A stretch of 64,000 bases of DNA from Stenopsyche tienmushanensis (GCA_008973525.1 WACJ01000530.1:992001-1056000), one strand, 5' to 3'. Positions 1-10,339 are shown, counted from the first letter of the stretch. The notes: a model not told the origin generated them from the letters alone. Made by a program: numbers and translations.

Positions 1-182
1 TCCCAGAGACTTGAGCAGGCCAAGGGAAGACTTTCCATTATTATCCTCTAACCAATTTTTTGAAGGAACAGGCAATGTGCTTGGGGTCTCCATCGTGTTT
101 AATATAATCCATAAAATCTTCCAGTCGCTTTCCAGAATACTTTTGTAGAGCTCCTGGTTTGAGAATCCAATAATTTCGGGGC
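1..182 (-). pseudogene. Tc1-like transposase fragment, cut by the window edge
   Basis: On the minus strand the translation holds HDGDPKH followed, after frameshifts, by a piece ending PWPAQ. This is the order seen around the second catalytic aspartate of Tc1-like DDE transposases (DNDPKH ... WPAQSPDLNP). Stops and frame changes near position 50 show it is dead. The last catalytic part would lie to the left of the window. A hAT-A copy abuts it on the right and probably truncated it. Confidence 0.6.
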
Positions 183-485
183 ATATCTGTACCGCGTGAG
201 CCCCATTTTCGTATGACACCATCAATGTGACTGATAAAATTATTTTCTGCCGAGACGCGGACTAAAACTTGCAAAATTCCCGATTTCCCGACAAATTATT
301 TATTTCCGTCGCTGCATATGGATACTTTTATAATATAATACTTTGATGTGATTCGTAATTACACCGTATGTATTATATTTCATAGTGATATTCCCATTAT
401 TAGAGTCGATGTGTAGTAAATACATCACCGGTAGGGATAGGATAATATAACTATTTGATATGTACTGTATATATGTATACAACTG
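183..485 (+). mobile_element. hAT-A copy 1, core only
   Basis: Contains the family core: CTTTCTGCCGAGACACGG-like start, TTATTTATTTCCGTCGCTGC, and GTGTAGTAAATACATCACCGG near the right. Both terminal inverted repeats are missing, so this is a truncated, immobile copy. Confidence 0.75.
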
Positions 486-2230
486 TCATTCGACTGACGT
501 CTACTTGGAGAAATTCATTGACTTGGTATAATAAAATTCCACTATCTGGAACTTAACCCGAATTTTTAAAGTCGTCCAAGATAGAGTAGTCCTTTCTGCA
601 GGCCATTGAGGTGTATGCGTCGAGATTTTCTGGATATTATTAGGGCGTGTTGGGATTATAGAACGCTTAAGTATTTCCTGGTTGTAAATGCATTCCTGAC
701 ATAATCCTGCATGCTAATTTTACATAGGGGAACAGTCATTACGTCGTCGTGGACAGTCTCCGCGCTGGTCATCTGTGTCGCAATGCAACGAGACCCGAGT
801 CTGTCCTCAATTAATCATTTCGGTATGGAACTCCTCGTACGTATTAGCGACCGTTCTCATATAAATATGCAGAGCGATAAATCGAGAGCAAACACGAGCT
901 AAATTTATCTGGAAACAACGACAGATAAGAGCACCCCGAATGTGATCAGCGGACGCTATCACGAAGCAAGGTAACAATGCCAGCGAGCATGCAGCACTTT
1001 GTACGTTGGAAAAGAACGCATTGCGATTGTGTACACACGGCGTTTATTGAAAGGTCGTTTCGCTTAGAGGTCGGCCATTGTAAATAAATTTATCGATTAA
1101 TAATTGTTTCAGAGCGGTCGCATAAATCAGAGCACTCGTTCAAATCCATATCGTTCCAAGGGTTAAAATCGCCGCTCAAGGTCCCCCGTTTAACACCATG
1201 CTCAAAAACAACGCTATTCAGGCCAATCTAGAAGAACTGGGTCGATTCGATGTCGCGAAAGTGCAACAGACTAAATAAACATATTCGATATCCTCTCTTC
1301 AAAATAAATCATCATTGCATACACAATCGGCGGTGTAAGCAACGGACGGAAGATTGACGAATAGATGACCACCCACAAATCTATTACTCACATGTATAGC
1401 CGCAGATAATTCTCAAAAGCGTTTCCTTTTATGGTGTGTTGCACAAGGCAATGGAAAACCGCTTCAATCTTCCATTCCTGGGGATAATCGATCGACTTAT
1501 CGAACCCCGCGTTGCCTTCGTCGCTGCGATACTTATCGATTGCCACGTTGTTCGGCTGCAGAAATCGCACCGGGGGGGTCATTTGACATTTATGTTATCA
1601 ATAAATTATCGATGTTCAATATTATTGGCGCCAAATATAAATTCCTAGTATGAAAATCACAAAACAATCGTAGTCAACAGATGGGAAGGTTGTGTTGTTT
1701 TAGTGCAATTAACGCCCGACTAGTTGCTAATGAACTGCTCTAAATTGTGCAATACCGCGATGATTCCAATCGCTGCATCGAGACTAGGAAAATTAATCTA
1801 AATCAGTGATTGCTAATTGCGTCTCCGGCTTGAAATCACACAGAGCAACGCTCGAATGACTGATTGCGGTAAACGCTCTACCTCAACCTCTGTCTCAAAA
1901 ACCCGAGATAAGAGTGTTATATGGTCGCGAAGCCTGCAAGATCATTTTCATGCGCGTCTGATAAGACCGCCTGAAAGCAGTATCAGATTCATCATACAGA
2001 ATGTGAGCTTTTATAAAACACTGTCTTCGGTATTCTAAAGTCAAGCTTTGCTTCGTCGGCGCGTATCAAAAGTTGACCCGTTCAAACCGGGGAACATACA
2101 CGCTACGCTCTAATGTAAATCCATTTTTTTGTCATATTTCTTAATGTTCAGCTATTATTGCCTATTAATGTGTTGTGAAAATAAAAGGACTGGGTTACCG
2201 TGCAAGACTGCTGATTTACTTCTGAAGGAT
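486..2230. other. Unique AT-rich DNA, no gene seen
   Basis: No repeat family recognised here and no open frame with splice signals that I would defend. The short frames on both strands near 1390-1650 overlap each other and show no domain. Confidence 0.5.
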
Positions 2231-2592
2231 TTTGCAAAGGAGTGGTGATACTCGGCTGATAACGCCACTTCATAACAGTCAAAGGGGAATAACAAAATTG
2301 GTTAACGATAAAAATGATACGAATATCTTGATTATCAAAACAAACGCGTGCTCTCAAGACAACATGAACGAAAGTCTTATTTTTGTTGAATTAATAGCTT
2401 ATCCGACAATGGCGATTTCAGTTAATTACATCTGAATTTTATGAAGTAAGTATTAAAATTTACAAATTTCTATTAAAAAAAAAATATTGAGAATATTTAG
2501 ACGTGTATGGGTACTTTTACAGCACGACTTTGCCATCGATGCACGAGTGTATGATGATACGCAAAACACCCGTCTCTGTCCCACAATTTCCG
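2231..2592 (+). repeat. Family L repeat, copy 1
   Basis: Shares GCAAAGGAGT, ACTCGGCTGA, CAAAGGGGAATAACAA and AGACGTGTA with copies at 25961-26358 (reverse) and 45188-45495, plus fragments at 39410 and 60206. Copy 2 begins at TTAACCCTATCGG, which suggests a TTAA-targeting piggyBac-like MITE. That class call is an inference. Confidence 0.6.
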
Positions 2593-2611
2593 TCTTGATA
2601 TACGAGCGTCA

Positions 2612-2640
2612 TCCAGAAAATAAGGTTACAACCATGCAAC
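2612..2640 (+). mobile_element. Mariner-A terminal repeat fragment
   Basis: TACGAGCGTCATCCAGAAAA followed by TAAGGTTAC matches the left end of the mariner-A element at 5742. Only the terminus survives; a hAT-A copy follows at once. Confidence 0.6.
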
Positions 2641-2652
2641 TTGCTTGCAAAC

Positions 2653-2990
2653 ATCATCAGATATTTAAATGCTTAACCATTTTCGTATAACACCTTCAAT
2701 GTGTCTGATAAAATTCCTTTCTGCCGAGACACGGACTAAAACTCGCAAAATTCCCGATTTTCCGACAAGTTATTTATTTCCGTCGCTGCAGATAAATACT
2801 TATATAATATAATACTTTGATGTGATTCGTAATTATATTATGGAAGAATACAAAAATTCTGAACCGCGTATCTATTATATTTCATATCGATATTCCCATT
2901 ATTAGAATCGATGTGTAGTAAATACATCATCGGTAGGGAATGGTTAATGTAAAAAATTTAAAACATATATGTACTGTATATATATAAATG
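2653..2990 (+). mobile_element. hAT-A copy 2
   Basis: Begins in the relic of the transposase C-terminus (ATCATCAGATATTTAAATGCT) and continues through the full core to the TGTACTGTATATATATA motif. Terminal repeats are absent. Confidence 0.75.
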
Positions 2991-2995
2991 CGGAT

Positions 2996-3120
2996 CTCGC
3001 ACGGGCGGGATTGTGTGACGACCTCTTCATCGGAAGAATTTACTGTGACTGCATAAAATGGCCGACAAACACGCGAAACTAATCAAAGTGACCGTTAGGA
3101 TCCCCTCTACAACCATATTT
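2996..3120 (+). mobile_element. Mariner-A inner fragment
   Basis: GACGACCTCTTCATCGGAAG through AAAATGGCCGACAAA recurs at 48025-48120, just upstream of the mariner-A transposase start. The tail GACCGTTAGGATCCC recurs near the right end of the element at 5742-6358. It is therefore the 5' leader region of a mariner-A copy. Confidence 0.55.
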
Positions 3121-3479
3121 TGTAGATGAATGATAAATTTGTATGTTTTTCGGCGAAACATTTGCATTATACGCGGATCCAATGATTTGTGGTTATTATA
3201 AGGGCGATTGTTTGGTGTTTCGTAAGTAACGTTTTGCGATGGTAGCGTGTTTCAATCGATCGTAAGCACTCGCTTAGGTCTGTTGCTAAAAAAATGGCAG
3301 CAAACAACAAGTCCCATATACGGCCGTCCGCCGGAGAAGAAAAAAACGCGCTATTATACGTTCACGCATGCGTACAGATCAATCCTCTAATTCGTACTGA
3401 TTGAAACTGATTTATTGCGATTGATTGTTTCGTTTTTTTTCGCCTGCTCGTTGGATGTGTTTTGAAATGAGGTTTTCAG
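3121..3479. other. Unique DNA upstream of the 3480 exon model
   Basis: No repeat or frame recognised. The last 50 bases are T-rich and end in GGTTTTCAG, a usable splice acceptor for the model that follows. Confidence 0.4.
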
Positions 3480-3759
3480 ACGTCGGTCCGAGAGTCACAT
3501 GAGTGAGCAGTCGTCATCAGTCATCCTCGAAATTCGCGTGACAAGCTCGAGGAGCTGATCATCCGAATTTGTTCTGAAGAACTGCTAACCGACAATTTCG
3601 ATGATAACTGCCCATCGTGAGTCGTCTTAGATCATTATTAATGAAAGATTTGGCTTTTTTGTTTTGGATCAATTGTGGTCCAGTGCCAAAGTCACGCGAA
3701 CGACATCTTGTGTCTTCTGCCGCTCCAAGGGATACATTGGACCGTCGACAGGATTCTGA
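3480..3759 (+). CDS. Two-exon coding candidate with a CxxC motif
   Basis: An acceptor (GGTTTTCAG) precedes exon 1 at 3480-3616, which ends in a GTGAGT donor. A 67-bp intron (3617-3683) has an ATTAAT branch-like site and ends in GTGGTCCAG. Exon 2 (3684-3759) stays in frame and ends in TGA. Exon 1 reads RDKLEELIIRICSEELL then TDNFDDNCPS; exon 2 reads AKVTRTTSCVFCRSKG and six to eight more residues. An ATG at 3499 (CACATGAG) opens MSEQSSSVILE but in a different frame, so either the start lies elsewhere or one base has been lost. CVFCR followed by a basic residue recalls the first half of a Nanos-type zinc finger, but its other Cys and His residues are absent, so I do not assign it. It may be a decayed gene. 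Confidence 0.3.
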
Positions 3760-4689
3760 TAATATCTTCGTCTCGCGGACACATCATCGGCGAGAATGAT
3801 TGATAAATATTGTGAAGTTTGCGTTGTAGAATTGAGTACAGCCAGATGAATTATGTTTTTTGTGCCCAAAGAATATCATTTTACACGGGGAACGTTTTAA
3901 TTAAAAAATAGGATTAATTGGACTTGACAACGTGCATTTATCACCGGTCTTTATTAATTCGCTGTACGAGCTTAGACAAAATTAGCCTGTTCAGCAGACT
4001 GGTGATAGAATGCCTGAAGAAAATATTATCTGACATTTACAACTGTAGCGGAGTATTTTTTGTGCTTTCATACTAGTGTGCTTAGACAAACGACGCTAAA
4101 ATCATTTGGCTCGAAGATTTGGCTGACGAAATTTTGTATATTTGATGGATTTTGCATCCTTCTTGAATCAGTGTGTCGTTGATAAATGCAAATAAGGTAG
4201 ATTCCCTGCTGCACCCTGTATAAATAAAATGTATAGATTTGAATATTTTGGACACAAATTGAGGGGAGATGCAAATTTGTCAATCTTATTTAAATAGAGG
4301 GAGGATACCCCACAATGGATCATTAATCAAGGGGTTGCATTTCTGGGATGTATTTTTATGATTGATGAATCATATCAAGCACTATTATAAGATGTCTCAG
4401 ATTAGCACTTAAAGGCTTGGTAATAAGCTTCTATGATTACAAAATCTGCAGCTTTGAACCTAAAATATTTGAGTTATGAATCATTGCTGATTTAAAGGAC
4501 CCGGGGCTATATTTTCAGGTATATTTCTTGATAAATTCAAAGTTGCTTTCTGACTAAAAGAGCTCTTTATAATTCAGTGTTGACACTTTAACAGTTGGTA
4601 TTAAATCATAATGTATAGTATTTATTTTATATTAATTAATGAATTCTGCGGAATTGTACTGATTCATCCATGCGGCGTGCAAAATAAGG
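3760..4689. other. Unique AT-rich DNA
   Basis: No repeat family or credible frame seen. The minus-strand frame at 4068-4283 has no domain and AT-driven composition. Confidence 0.45.
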
Positions 4690-5230
4690 GATAAACCCTT
4701 TGAGCAGTGAGCTAATTTTAAATCTCCATAAACTTAGATGCTATATTCGTATATCCGCTAATCACCGTCGTACAAATCCACTTATGATATTTGTATTTTG
4801 AATTTAAAAAAAAATTGGTGAAAAATTTAAACATAATGTGTTTACTATTCTTAAATGTAAACATAGATAATATTATAATAATTATTTGGGTTTATTTTTG
4901 GATGGTGGTCGACCAGTTCCATTTGTAGATATTCTAGGGCCGATTCGATTTTAACATGAAAGGGTGAAAAATATGAATGTATTTCAAAAAGTTTTCAAAG
5001 GCAGCTGTAAGTTTTCTTATTTCTTTTACATATTTGATGTAATTGTTACATTTTGATATCTTAAATTCTTTCAACAATGAACCGCCCCCGATCTATGCAA
5101 GGCACTCTCCGTCTCTGTTTCTCTCCAAACTCAACGTGCAAGACGCTCTCCATCTCTGTCTCTCTCCGAGTTCAACGTGTAAGAATGCTCTTTCTGAATC
5201 ACTTGGAATTCGATCGCAAATACGCGACTG
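4690..5230 (+). repeat. Family G/H element, copy 1
   Basis: The G half (CCTTTGAGCAGTGAGCTAAT, then CTTAGATGCTATAT) is at 4698-4800. The H half (CTCAACGTGCAAGACGCTC, TCTCTCTCCGAGTTCAACGT) is at 5085-5225. The two halves recur together at 31764-32065 and, in reverse, at 9505-9745. CCCTTTGA termini suggest a piggyBac-like MITE. The open frames at 5043-5268 are part of this repeat and are not genes. Confidence 0.55.
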
Positions 5231-5406
5231 AACTCCTCAAAACGTTAAAAGACGGAACGGGCAGATAATTAAAATATTGAATTGTCTTGTATAGCGTTTC
5301 TTAAACAGATGTAAAAATATATATTTAAAAAAATGTGGAGATATAAAAAAATATATTAACCTATATTTGAACAGGGTATATTAGGGAACTTAACCTAATA
5401 TACCCT

Positions 5407-5668
5407 GTATAACACCATCAATGCGACTGATAAAATTCCTTTCTGCCGAGACACGGATTAAAATTCGAAAAATTCCCGATTTCCCGACAAATTATTTATT
5501 TTCGTCGCTGCAGATGAATACTTCTATACTATAATAATTTGACGTGATTCGTAATCATATTACGAAGGAATGCAGAAATTTTGAAGCTCGTATCTGTCAT
5601 ATTTCATATCGATATTGCCATTATTAGAGTCGATGTGTAGTAAATACATCACCGGTAAATACATCATT
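5407..5668 (+). mobile_element. hAT-A copy 3, core only
   Basis: Starts at ATAACACCATCAATG and runs to CATCACCGG, where it breaks off. No terminal repeats. Confidence 0.7.
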
Positions 5669-5741
5669 TTTCGGAAATACATTTTTTCTTTAAAGGAATC
5701 GAACTATTCAGCTCTCAAGCATCATACGTTTCACTATAAAC

Positions 5742-6358
5742 TACGAGGGTCATCCAAAATGTAAGGTTACAATATATCTGTAAGCAATGCGCCATGTTTT
5801 TGTATGCCAGTGTCTTAGACCTCTACTGTTTGCTCTTTTTTTATTCATCCCTCATCACTATAGTGTCCAGAAAAGCTTCTTCCTCCTGTTCTTCGCAGGC
5901 TTGGCACATCGCACGGTTGCTTTCGGACAACCTTCTTCACTTAATGGGACTGGGCCTCGTATGTATGGTAGCAGATCACATGGAGGCGCTTTTGTGCCGT
6001 ATCTGTTTCCTGGGCACAGAGATTTGGTGACCCATCTCGGTGCCTTCAGCGCCTTCTCCATGTTTTGGCGCAAAGGGCGCCTCCAAGCGAATACTACGAT
6101 AGGCACTGGATCATGGCGAAGGTCTTAGGTGGTCATCAGATGGAGTTGATGTTGGGTCTTCTCGGTTAATGAAATTAGTTATACATTAAAAGTGTAGTCA
6201 AGAAGTTGCTTGGAACATGTTCAGGAGTGTGGTGGGTCTCTTTTTTATCTTTCAAATTCAACAAACTGACCGTTAGGATCCCTCCACACTGAGATAACTA
6301 CAAAAAATACCCCAGCCTCAGGAGTCTTCGTAACCTTACTTTCTAGATGACCTTCGTG
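5742..6358 (-). mobile_element. Mariner-A element, internally deleted, both ends present
   Basis: The left end TACGAGGGTCATCC(AAAATGTAAGGTTAC) is mirrored at the right by GTAACCTTACTTTCTAGATG then ACCTTCG. About 617 bp remain. On the minus strand the block near 5840-5880 reads FLDTIVMRDE, corresponding to the first catalytic Asp region of mariner transposases (FLxxIVTGDE). The rest of the coding region is scrambled, so it is not autonomous. The overlapping frames at 5787-6128 (+) and 5858-6106 (-) belong to this relic. Confidence 0.65.
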
Positions 6359-6517
6359 TTATTAGTTTTGTAGCTTGAAAAATTGTGTCGGCTTGTCATT
6401 TCTTTCTTGAAAAACACCTGCACTCCGTCGGTTAAATTGATACGTCGCCGTGTAAGTCGCAATGACGTCTCGGTGGTCTTCTAGATGCGATCTGTCCCGC
6501 GAAGACCTCTAGACCTC
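6359..6517. other. Possible 3' untranslated sequence of the 6518 exon
   Basis: Lies directly downstream, on the minus strand, of the TAA at 6518-6520. No AATAAA was seen, so this role is only inferred from position. Confidence 0.2.
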
Positions 6518-6623
6518 TTAATGTTGCGAACTTTCCATTAGATGAGACGATACGTCCGAGGCTGGTGCAGCTGGCAAATTGCAGATCGGACATTTAAATC
6601 CGTGCACAATGTGGTCGTTGATT
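6518..6623 (-). CDS. Terminal exon with a zinc-finger-like motif
   Basis: On the minus strand TTACTACAATTTTAG is a good branch/acceptor combination placed right before 6623. The exon reads INDHIVHG, then FKCPICNLPAAPASDVSSH, LMESSQH and TAA. The spacing is C-x2-C-x12-H-x6-H, close to C2H2 fingers of the teashirt or U1 type, though the last gap is one residue longer than usual. The codons look coding and the exon ends the protein, so it would be the last finger of a larger protein encoded to the right on the minus strand. The frame stays open upstream to 6700, so the acceptor is a choice rather than forced. I do not recognise the gene. Confidence 0.4.
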
Positions 6624-6748
6624 CTAAAATTGTAGTAATGCGGGTATTTTGTCTCGTGGCTGGTATGTAAAAAATGGCGCACGAGCACTTGCCAGTGCAA
6701 CTGCAGATGCTAAATTTGTCGCCGGTCATTCGCGCGGGTGGTGCGATG

Positions 6749-6832
6749 CAACCGTTTCATAACCGCCATCGACGTCTATTGCCGTCGTCTTGGTGCTTCT
6801 GCTCGTGTTCTTCGGCAATGCATCGCCAAAAA
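6749..6832 (+). CDS. Weak candidate first exon ending in a strong donor
   Basis: ATG at 6749 opens MQPFHNRHRRLLPSS and stays open to CCAAAAAAG|GTAAGT, a near-ideal donor after 6832. In another frame the same DNA reads IAVVLVLLLVFFGNASPKK, which looks like a signal peptide, but that frame has a TAA just upstream and no ATG. Either a frameshift hides a secreted-protein start, or the hydrophobic reading is chance. Confidence 0.15.
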
Positions 6833-7505
6833 AGGTAAGTCTCCGCTGCACGTGCACGCAAACAGCTGCAGCGTTTCACTTCTCTCGTAACGAAGACCTT
6901 CACTTTTTAAATCGCCAATTATTCATTGCATTCTGCGAGTAACCCATTTATAACATGATTTTTTTGCAGCCGCACAAGAATACTACATCTTAATATATAC
7001 ATATTTATGGGCGGCCTTTGATCGTATGAACGAGTTGCGTGCATTCCGGCGCGATTGCAAAAATGCGATTCGAAACCGGAGGAATGTCTTTCACCGCTGC
7101 TGGATGTCTAAGCGCGCTCTTTGTTTGTTTTTGTTGACCGGATCTGGTGCACATCTTCGGCGCTGCTCAAATTTCCATCGTCCGAATTCATCAGCCGAGA
7201 TCGTGATGCTCCGCGAGGCTTCGCTTCAATTACGCTTATTAGAGATACCCATCTTGAGATCAAACCTTGACTTGCTGCATGAAAAAAATTGCTAAGATCA
7301 TTTTTTGCCGATATGCTTGTCCCAGATGACGGTATAGCGCTCTGACCGAATATTAATATCTCACGCTGTGCTGGCCAATGACGATAATCTCATTTATTGA
7401 TTTTGTGTACTTGTGGTTATACGACTTTTTATTGCAAATTTTGTATGCAACTCAGACAAAAAGTATTTAATTTTGAGCGCTGATATATGTATTCAATCCC
7501 TGGGA
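6833..7505. other. Unique DNA
   Basis: No recognised repeat. The plus-strand frame at 7026-7295 is rich in basic and aromatic residues but shows no domain or splice signals. Confidence 0.35.
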
Positions 7506-7716
7506 AACGGATCCGTTCTTCTTTCTGTGGGTGGACGGGCGTCAAACAGAAAGACTTTTCTAGCTAACTCTTTATTCAACACGAGAGAGAGAGATCTAGC
7601 TGCGGGAAGGACGTCCTCCCACAGCCAAGGTTAACCGACTACTCACGCCTCCTGCGCGGCAACGGTGCACCCGTAAGAAGCGATCGGTCTATATTGTAGG
7701 TGCAATGTCCCCGCAG
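7506..7716 (+). repeat. Family B repeat, copy 1
   Basis: Carries TCCGTTCTTCTTTC, CTTTATTCAACACGAGAGAG, the GACGTC-centred palindrome at about 7599-7626, CGCCTCCTGCGCG and GGTGCAATGTCCCCGCAG. It stops before the second hairpin half. The short frame at 7413-7634 lies partly in this repeat. Confidence 0.7.
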
Positions 7717-7731
7717 TCTATTTTAATATTT

Positions 7732-8262
7732 TAGGGTGTCCCATAAGTTTCTTTCGTTTTCAGCGTTATCGTGATGAAAAACAACGCCTCATCTGTTCAC
7801 TAATTCTGGCCGTTTTATGGCAATTGCATCCTTTAGATTATCTAGTTGGAAAAAATATTTTGTTTAATTGATCTTGCTGAAGTGGCTCATAATAAACTAC
7901 CCCCCTCCAGTCCCACCAAATGCATAGCAAAACTTTATTTGGATGTAGGCCAGGTTTAGCTACAGTTGAAGCTTCTGTACCCTTGGTCCAAGACCGTTTA
8001 CTTTGGATATTCTCATAGAGTATCCAACTTTCATCTCCAGTTCTTCAAAAAAGGTCGGCTATTATGTCGTTGGAGAAGAAGATCGCATGTTGAAATACGC
8101 TGAAGTTTATTTGAGTGAGTCAGTTCATGAGAAAGCCACACATCTGAACGATTTTGTCAGATGATTATGGACGGATGTTCGTGGAATTTCTAATTTGTTA
8201 GCTATTTCGCGGCTATGATTAGATCTATGTTCATTTGCGAAAGAAACTTATGGGACAACCTA
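7732..8262 (-). mobile_element. Mariner-B element with transposase pseudogene
   Basis: Ends TAGGGTGTCCCATAAGTTTC and GAAACTTATGGGACAACCTA are inverted repeats inside TA. Minus-strand pieces in order: SREIANKLEIPRTSVHNHL (helix-turn-helix), WLSHELTHSNKLQRISTCD, a GDESWILYEN-like first catalytic Asp block after a frameshift, KVLLCIWWDWRGVVYYEPL, and the KRPE...VFHHDN-like second Asp block with a stop. This is the standard mariner order. The N-terminal start and the third catalytic block are missing, so this is a 531-bp deletion derivative. Confidence 0.8.
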
Positions 8263-8787
8263 ATATATCACACACCACACGATCATATATTTTAGCTAAA
8301 AATTCCACCCTTATCCAGCATTATTTTACGAATAATCTTATTATGATTTAAACGTGTACGCGAAAGCCAATGGATTCCAAATCTCATGTGATAAAATATC
8401 ATATCCCCTTTTCAAAAATCTCCCCTCAAGATCACGGATCCCCAAATATGATGATGAAAATGATTGGCGATGATGAAAGAAATTCTATTTGATTTATGGA
8501 TTTAAGGGCGACCCCAGTACAATTGGTGTCGACAGCAGCCCTAATATATGAACATCGAGATAAATAAATATCAACAATCGTGATGTCTGCATGCCTATAT
8601 ATAGTAGTTATTGAGACGATGAGTCTTTCGCCATTTCGATTCTATGAATCAATAAATCTGTATTAAATAATAATTTTGTTGGAAATCCAAAATGATCCAA
8701 AACTTGCTTTAACATTTTAACTGCCAGCGAATTTGTTCTATTTTTGCGTAAAATGTATGCGAAAATAAACTTCATGGCATTTACAAT
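8263..8787. other. Unique AT-rich DNA
   Basis: Nothing recognised. The minus-strand frame at 8608-8790 has no domain. Confidence 0.45.
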
Positions 8788-8930
8788 CAACCCTTCTATA
8801 GCGTCTAGATAGGGACTACGTTATTCAAACAAAACGTTATATAAAGTTAGGCATCCATACAAAATTTGTACGTATTATACCCGCTGCTTATGTAAAATAC
8901 GCCGCAAAAGAAGTGGACGCTTTAGGATAT
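8788..8930 (+). repeat. Family F MITE, copy 1
   Basis: CAACCCTTCTATAGCGTC at the left, AGATAGGGACTACG and AAAGTTAGGCA inside. The best-preserved copy is at 40271-40411. Confidence 0.55.
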
Positions 8931-9228
8931 TTGACTGTATATAATAGATCATTTAAAAATTTGTATGTTTGCATTGAATTTCTAAAGTAATTTGTAGTTT
9001 TTTAATGAGCTGACAAAGGAATATGCACTGAAACCGATTTGGATAAGGTTAATATGCTTGTAGAAACCTCCTGCTTAAATTATAAAATTTCCTAAAACAT
9101 GAGCCACATCAAAACCCATTTTTTTCCAGGTAAATCGAGTTCAATTGATAACGCCTTTATAAACGTTGAAAATTATGATAAATATGCGTCTTTTCGTTAA
9201 TGCTAGGCGTCGAGTTAAATATTTATCA
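8931..9228. other. Unique AT-rich DNA
   Basis: Nothing recognised. Confidence 0.4.
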
Positions 9229-9394
9229 ACCCTTTGAGGAGTATGCCCGCACATGCTGCGAGCGCACTCGAGCGATCCAAACAAAGTATGCCCGCATATG
9301 TTGCGTGCAATGCTCCATAGCACTATATTTACAATGCTGTGCTTGTATTTTTATTGTCATTATCAAACATTGCATTTACGATATGTCAAAGGGT
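9229..9394 (+). repeat. Family E MITE, complete copy
   Basis: Terminal inverted repeats ACCCTTTGA and TCAAAGGGT bound about 166 bp; the right end is followed by TAA (GGGTTAA) and the left is preceded by TCA. This fits a TTAA target of a piggyBac-like MITE with one changed base. GAGTATGCCCGCACATG recurs at 16055 and, less well, at 18738 and 36099. Confidence 0.55.
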
Positions 9395-9504
9395 TAATCT
9401 TTTTCATCTATCCTTGGTGTTCATATTGTTATCTACTATTACATCCATTTTCAGCTGGCTCGATTATAAAGTTGTAAGATGAATACAATCCATATTGTAC
9501 GTTG

Positions 9505-9745
9505 TACGTTGAGCTCGGAGAGAGGCAGCATGTGAGATAACTATGCATGAGAGACAGAGACGGAGAGCTTCCTGCGTACATCGTACGATTGTGTAGATCG
9601 TTAACCCAAATTTATCGACTAATAACGATGTGTGAATGATATAATGAATTGATTTCAAGTGTATTTTTTATGTTTACGCAATGACATTTTTACAGAATAT
9701 TTTGTGCTATCGACAGTGTTTATTTATTTAATTCATCCATCGCTG
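9505..9745 (-). repeat. Family G/H element, copy 2, reversed
   Basis: GAGCTCGGAGAGAGGCAGC and CAGAGACGGAGAGCT match the H half in reverse. TGCTATCGACAGTGTTTATT matches the G tail in reverse. Copy 54480-54576 shares the intervening TTTGGGTTAACGAT-type sequence. Confidence 0.5.
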
Positions 9746-9978
9746 CGTCCACCAGATATGCAAGTCTTCGAAAAGCGAATCCAGCGTCTCATTGTTACTA
9801 TAACGACTTACAAATGTTAACTTTACGAACGTCTTTCTATAATGTCTTCCAGATCATGTTTATTTCGTGCGTTAAAATAACGCTTCGCTATTCTTTCTGT
9901 TTACGCTCCGACTATCGAATTTGGACTCCGTGAGAAACAACACCAATTCACGTTGGGCCACGAAAGTGTTAAATATAG
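9746..9978. other. Unique DNA
   Basis: Nothing recognised between two repeats. Confidence 0.4.
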
Positions 9979-10339
9979 TCACACCATTAATGTGACTGAT
10001 AAAATTCCTTTCTGCCGAGACACGGACTTAAACTCGCAGAATTCCCGATTTCAAATTATTTATTTCCGTCGCTGCAGATGAATACTTGTATACTATAATA
10101 CTTTGATGTGATTCGTAATTATATTACGGAGGAATACAACAAATCTGAAGACCGTATCTATTATATTTCATATCGATATTCTCATTATTAGAGTCGATGT
10201 GTAGTAAATACATCATCGGTAGGGAAACGTCAACATAATAAATTGAAAAACTTATGTATACTGTATATATGTATACATAGATTGGACGGTTATTGCCTCT
10301 AGGCGTCGCCTAAGCTCGCCAATTAGTAGTTACGTCACT
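9979..10339 (+). mobile_element. hAT-A copy 4
   Basis: Full core plus the right flank with TAGGCGTCGCCTAAGCTCG and CCAATTAGTAGTTACG. Terminal repeats are lost on both sides. Confidence 0.75.

Noticed and set aside
3684..3759. Nanos zinc finger
   Set aside because: Only CVFC plus a basic residue fits; the conserved His, second CxxC and HxxxxC are not present in any frame nearby.
5043..5268. Overlapping frames rich in Ser and Leu
   Set aside because: Translation of the CTCTCCATCTCTGTC-type family H repeat, also present at 31970 and 12640.
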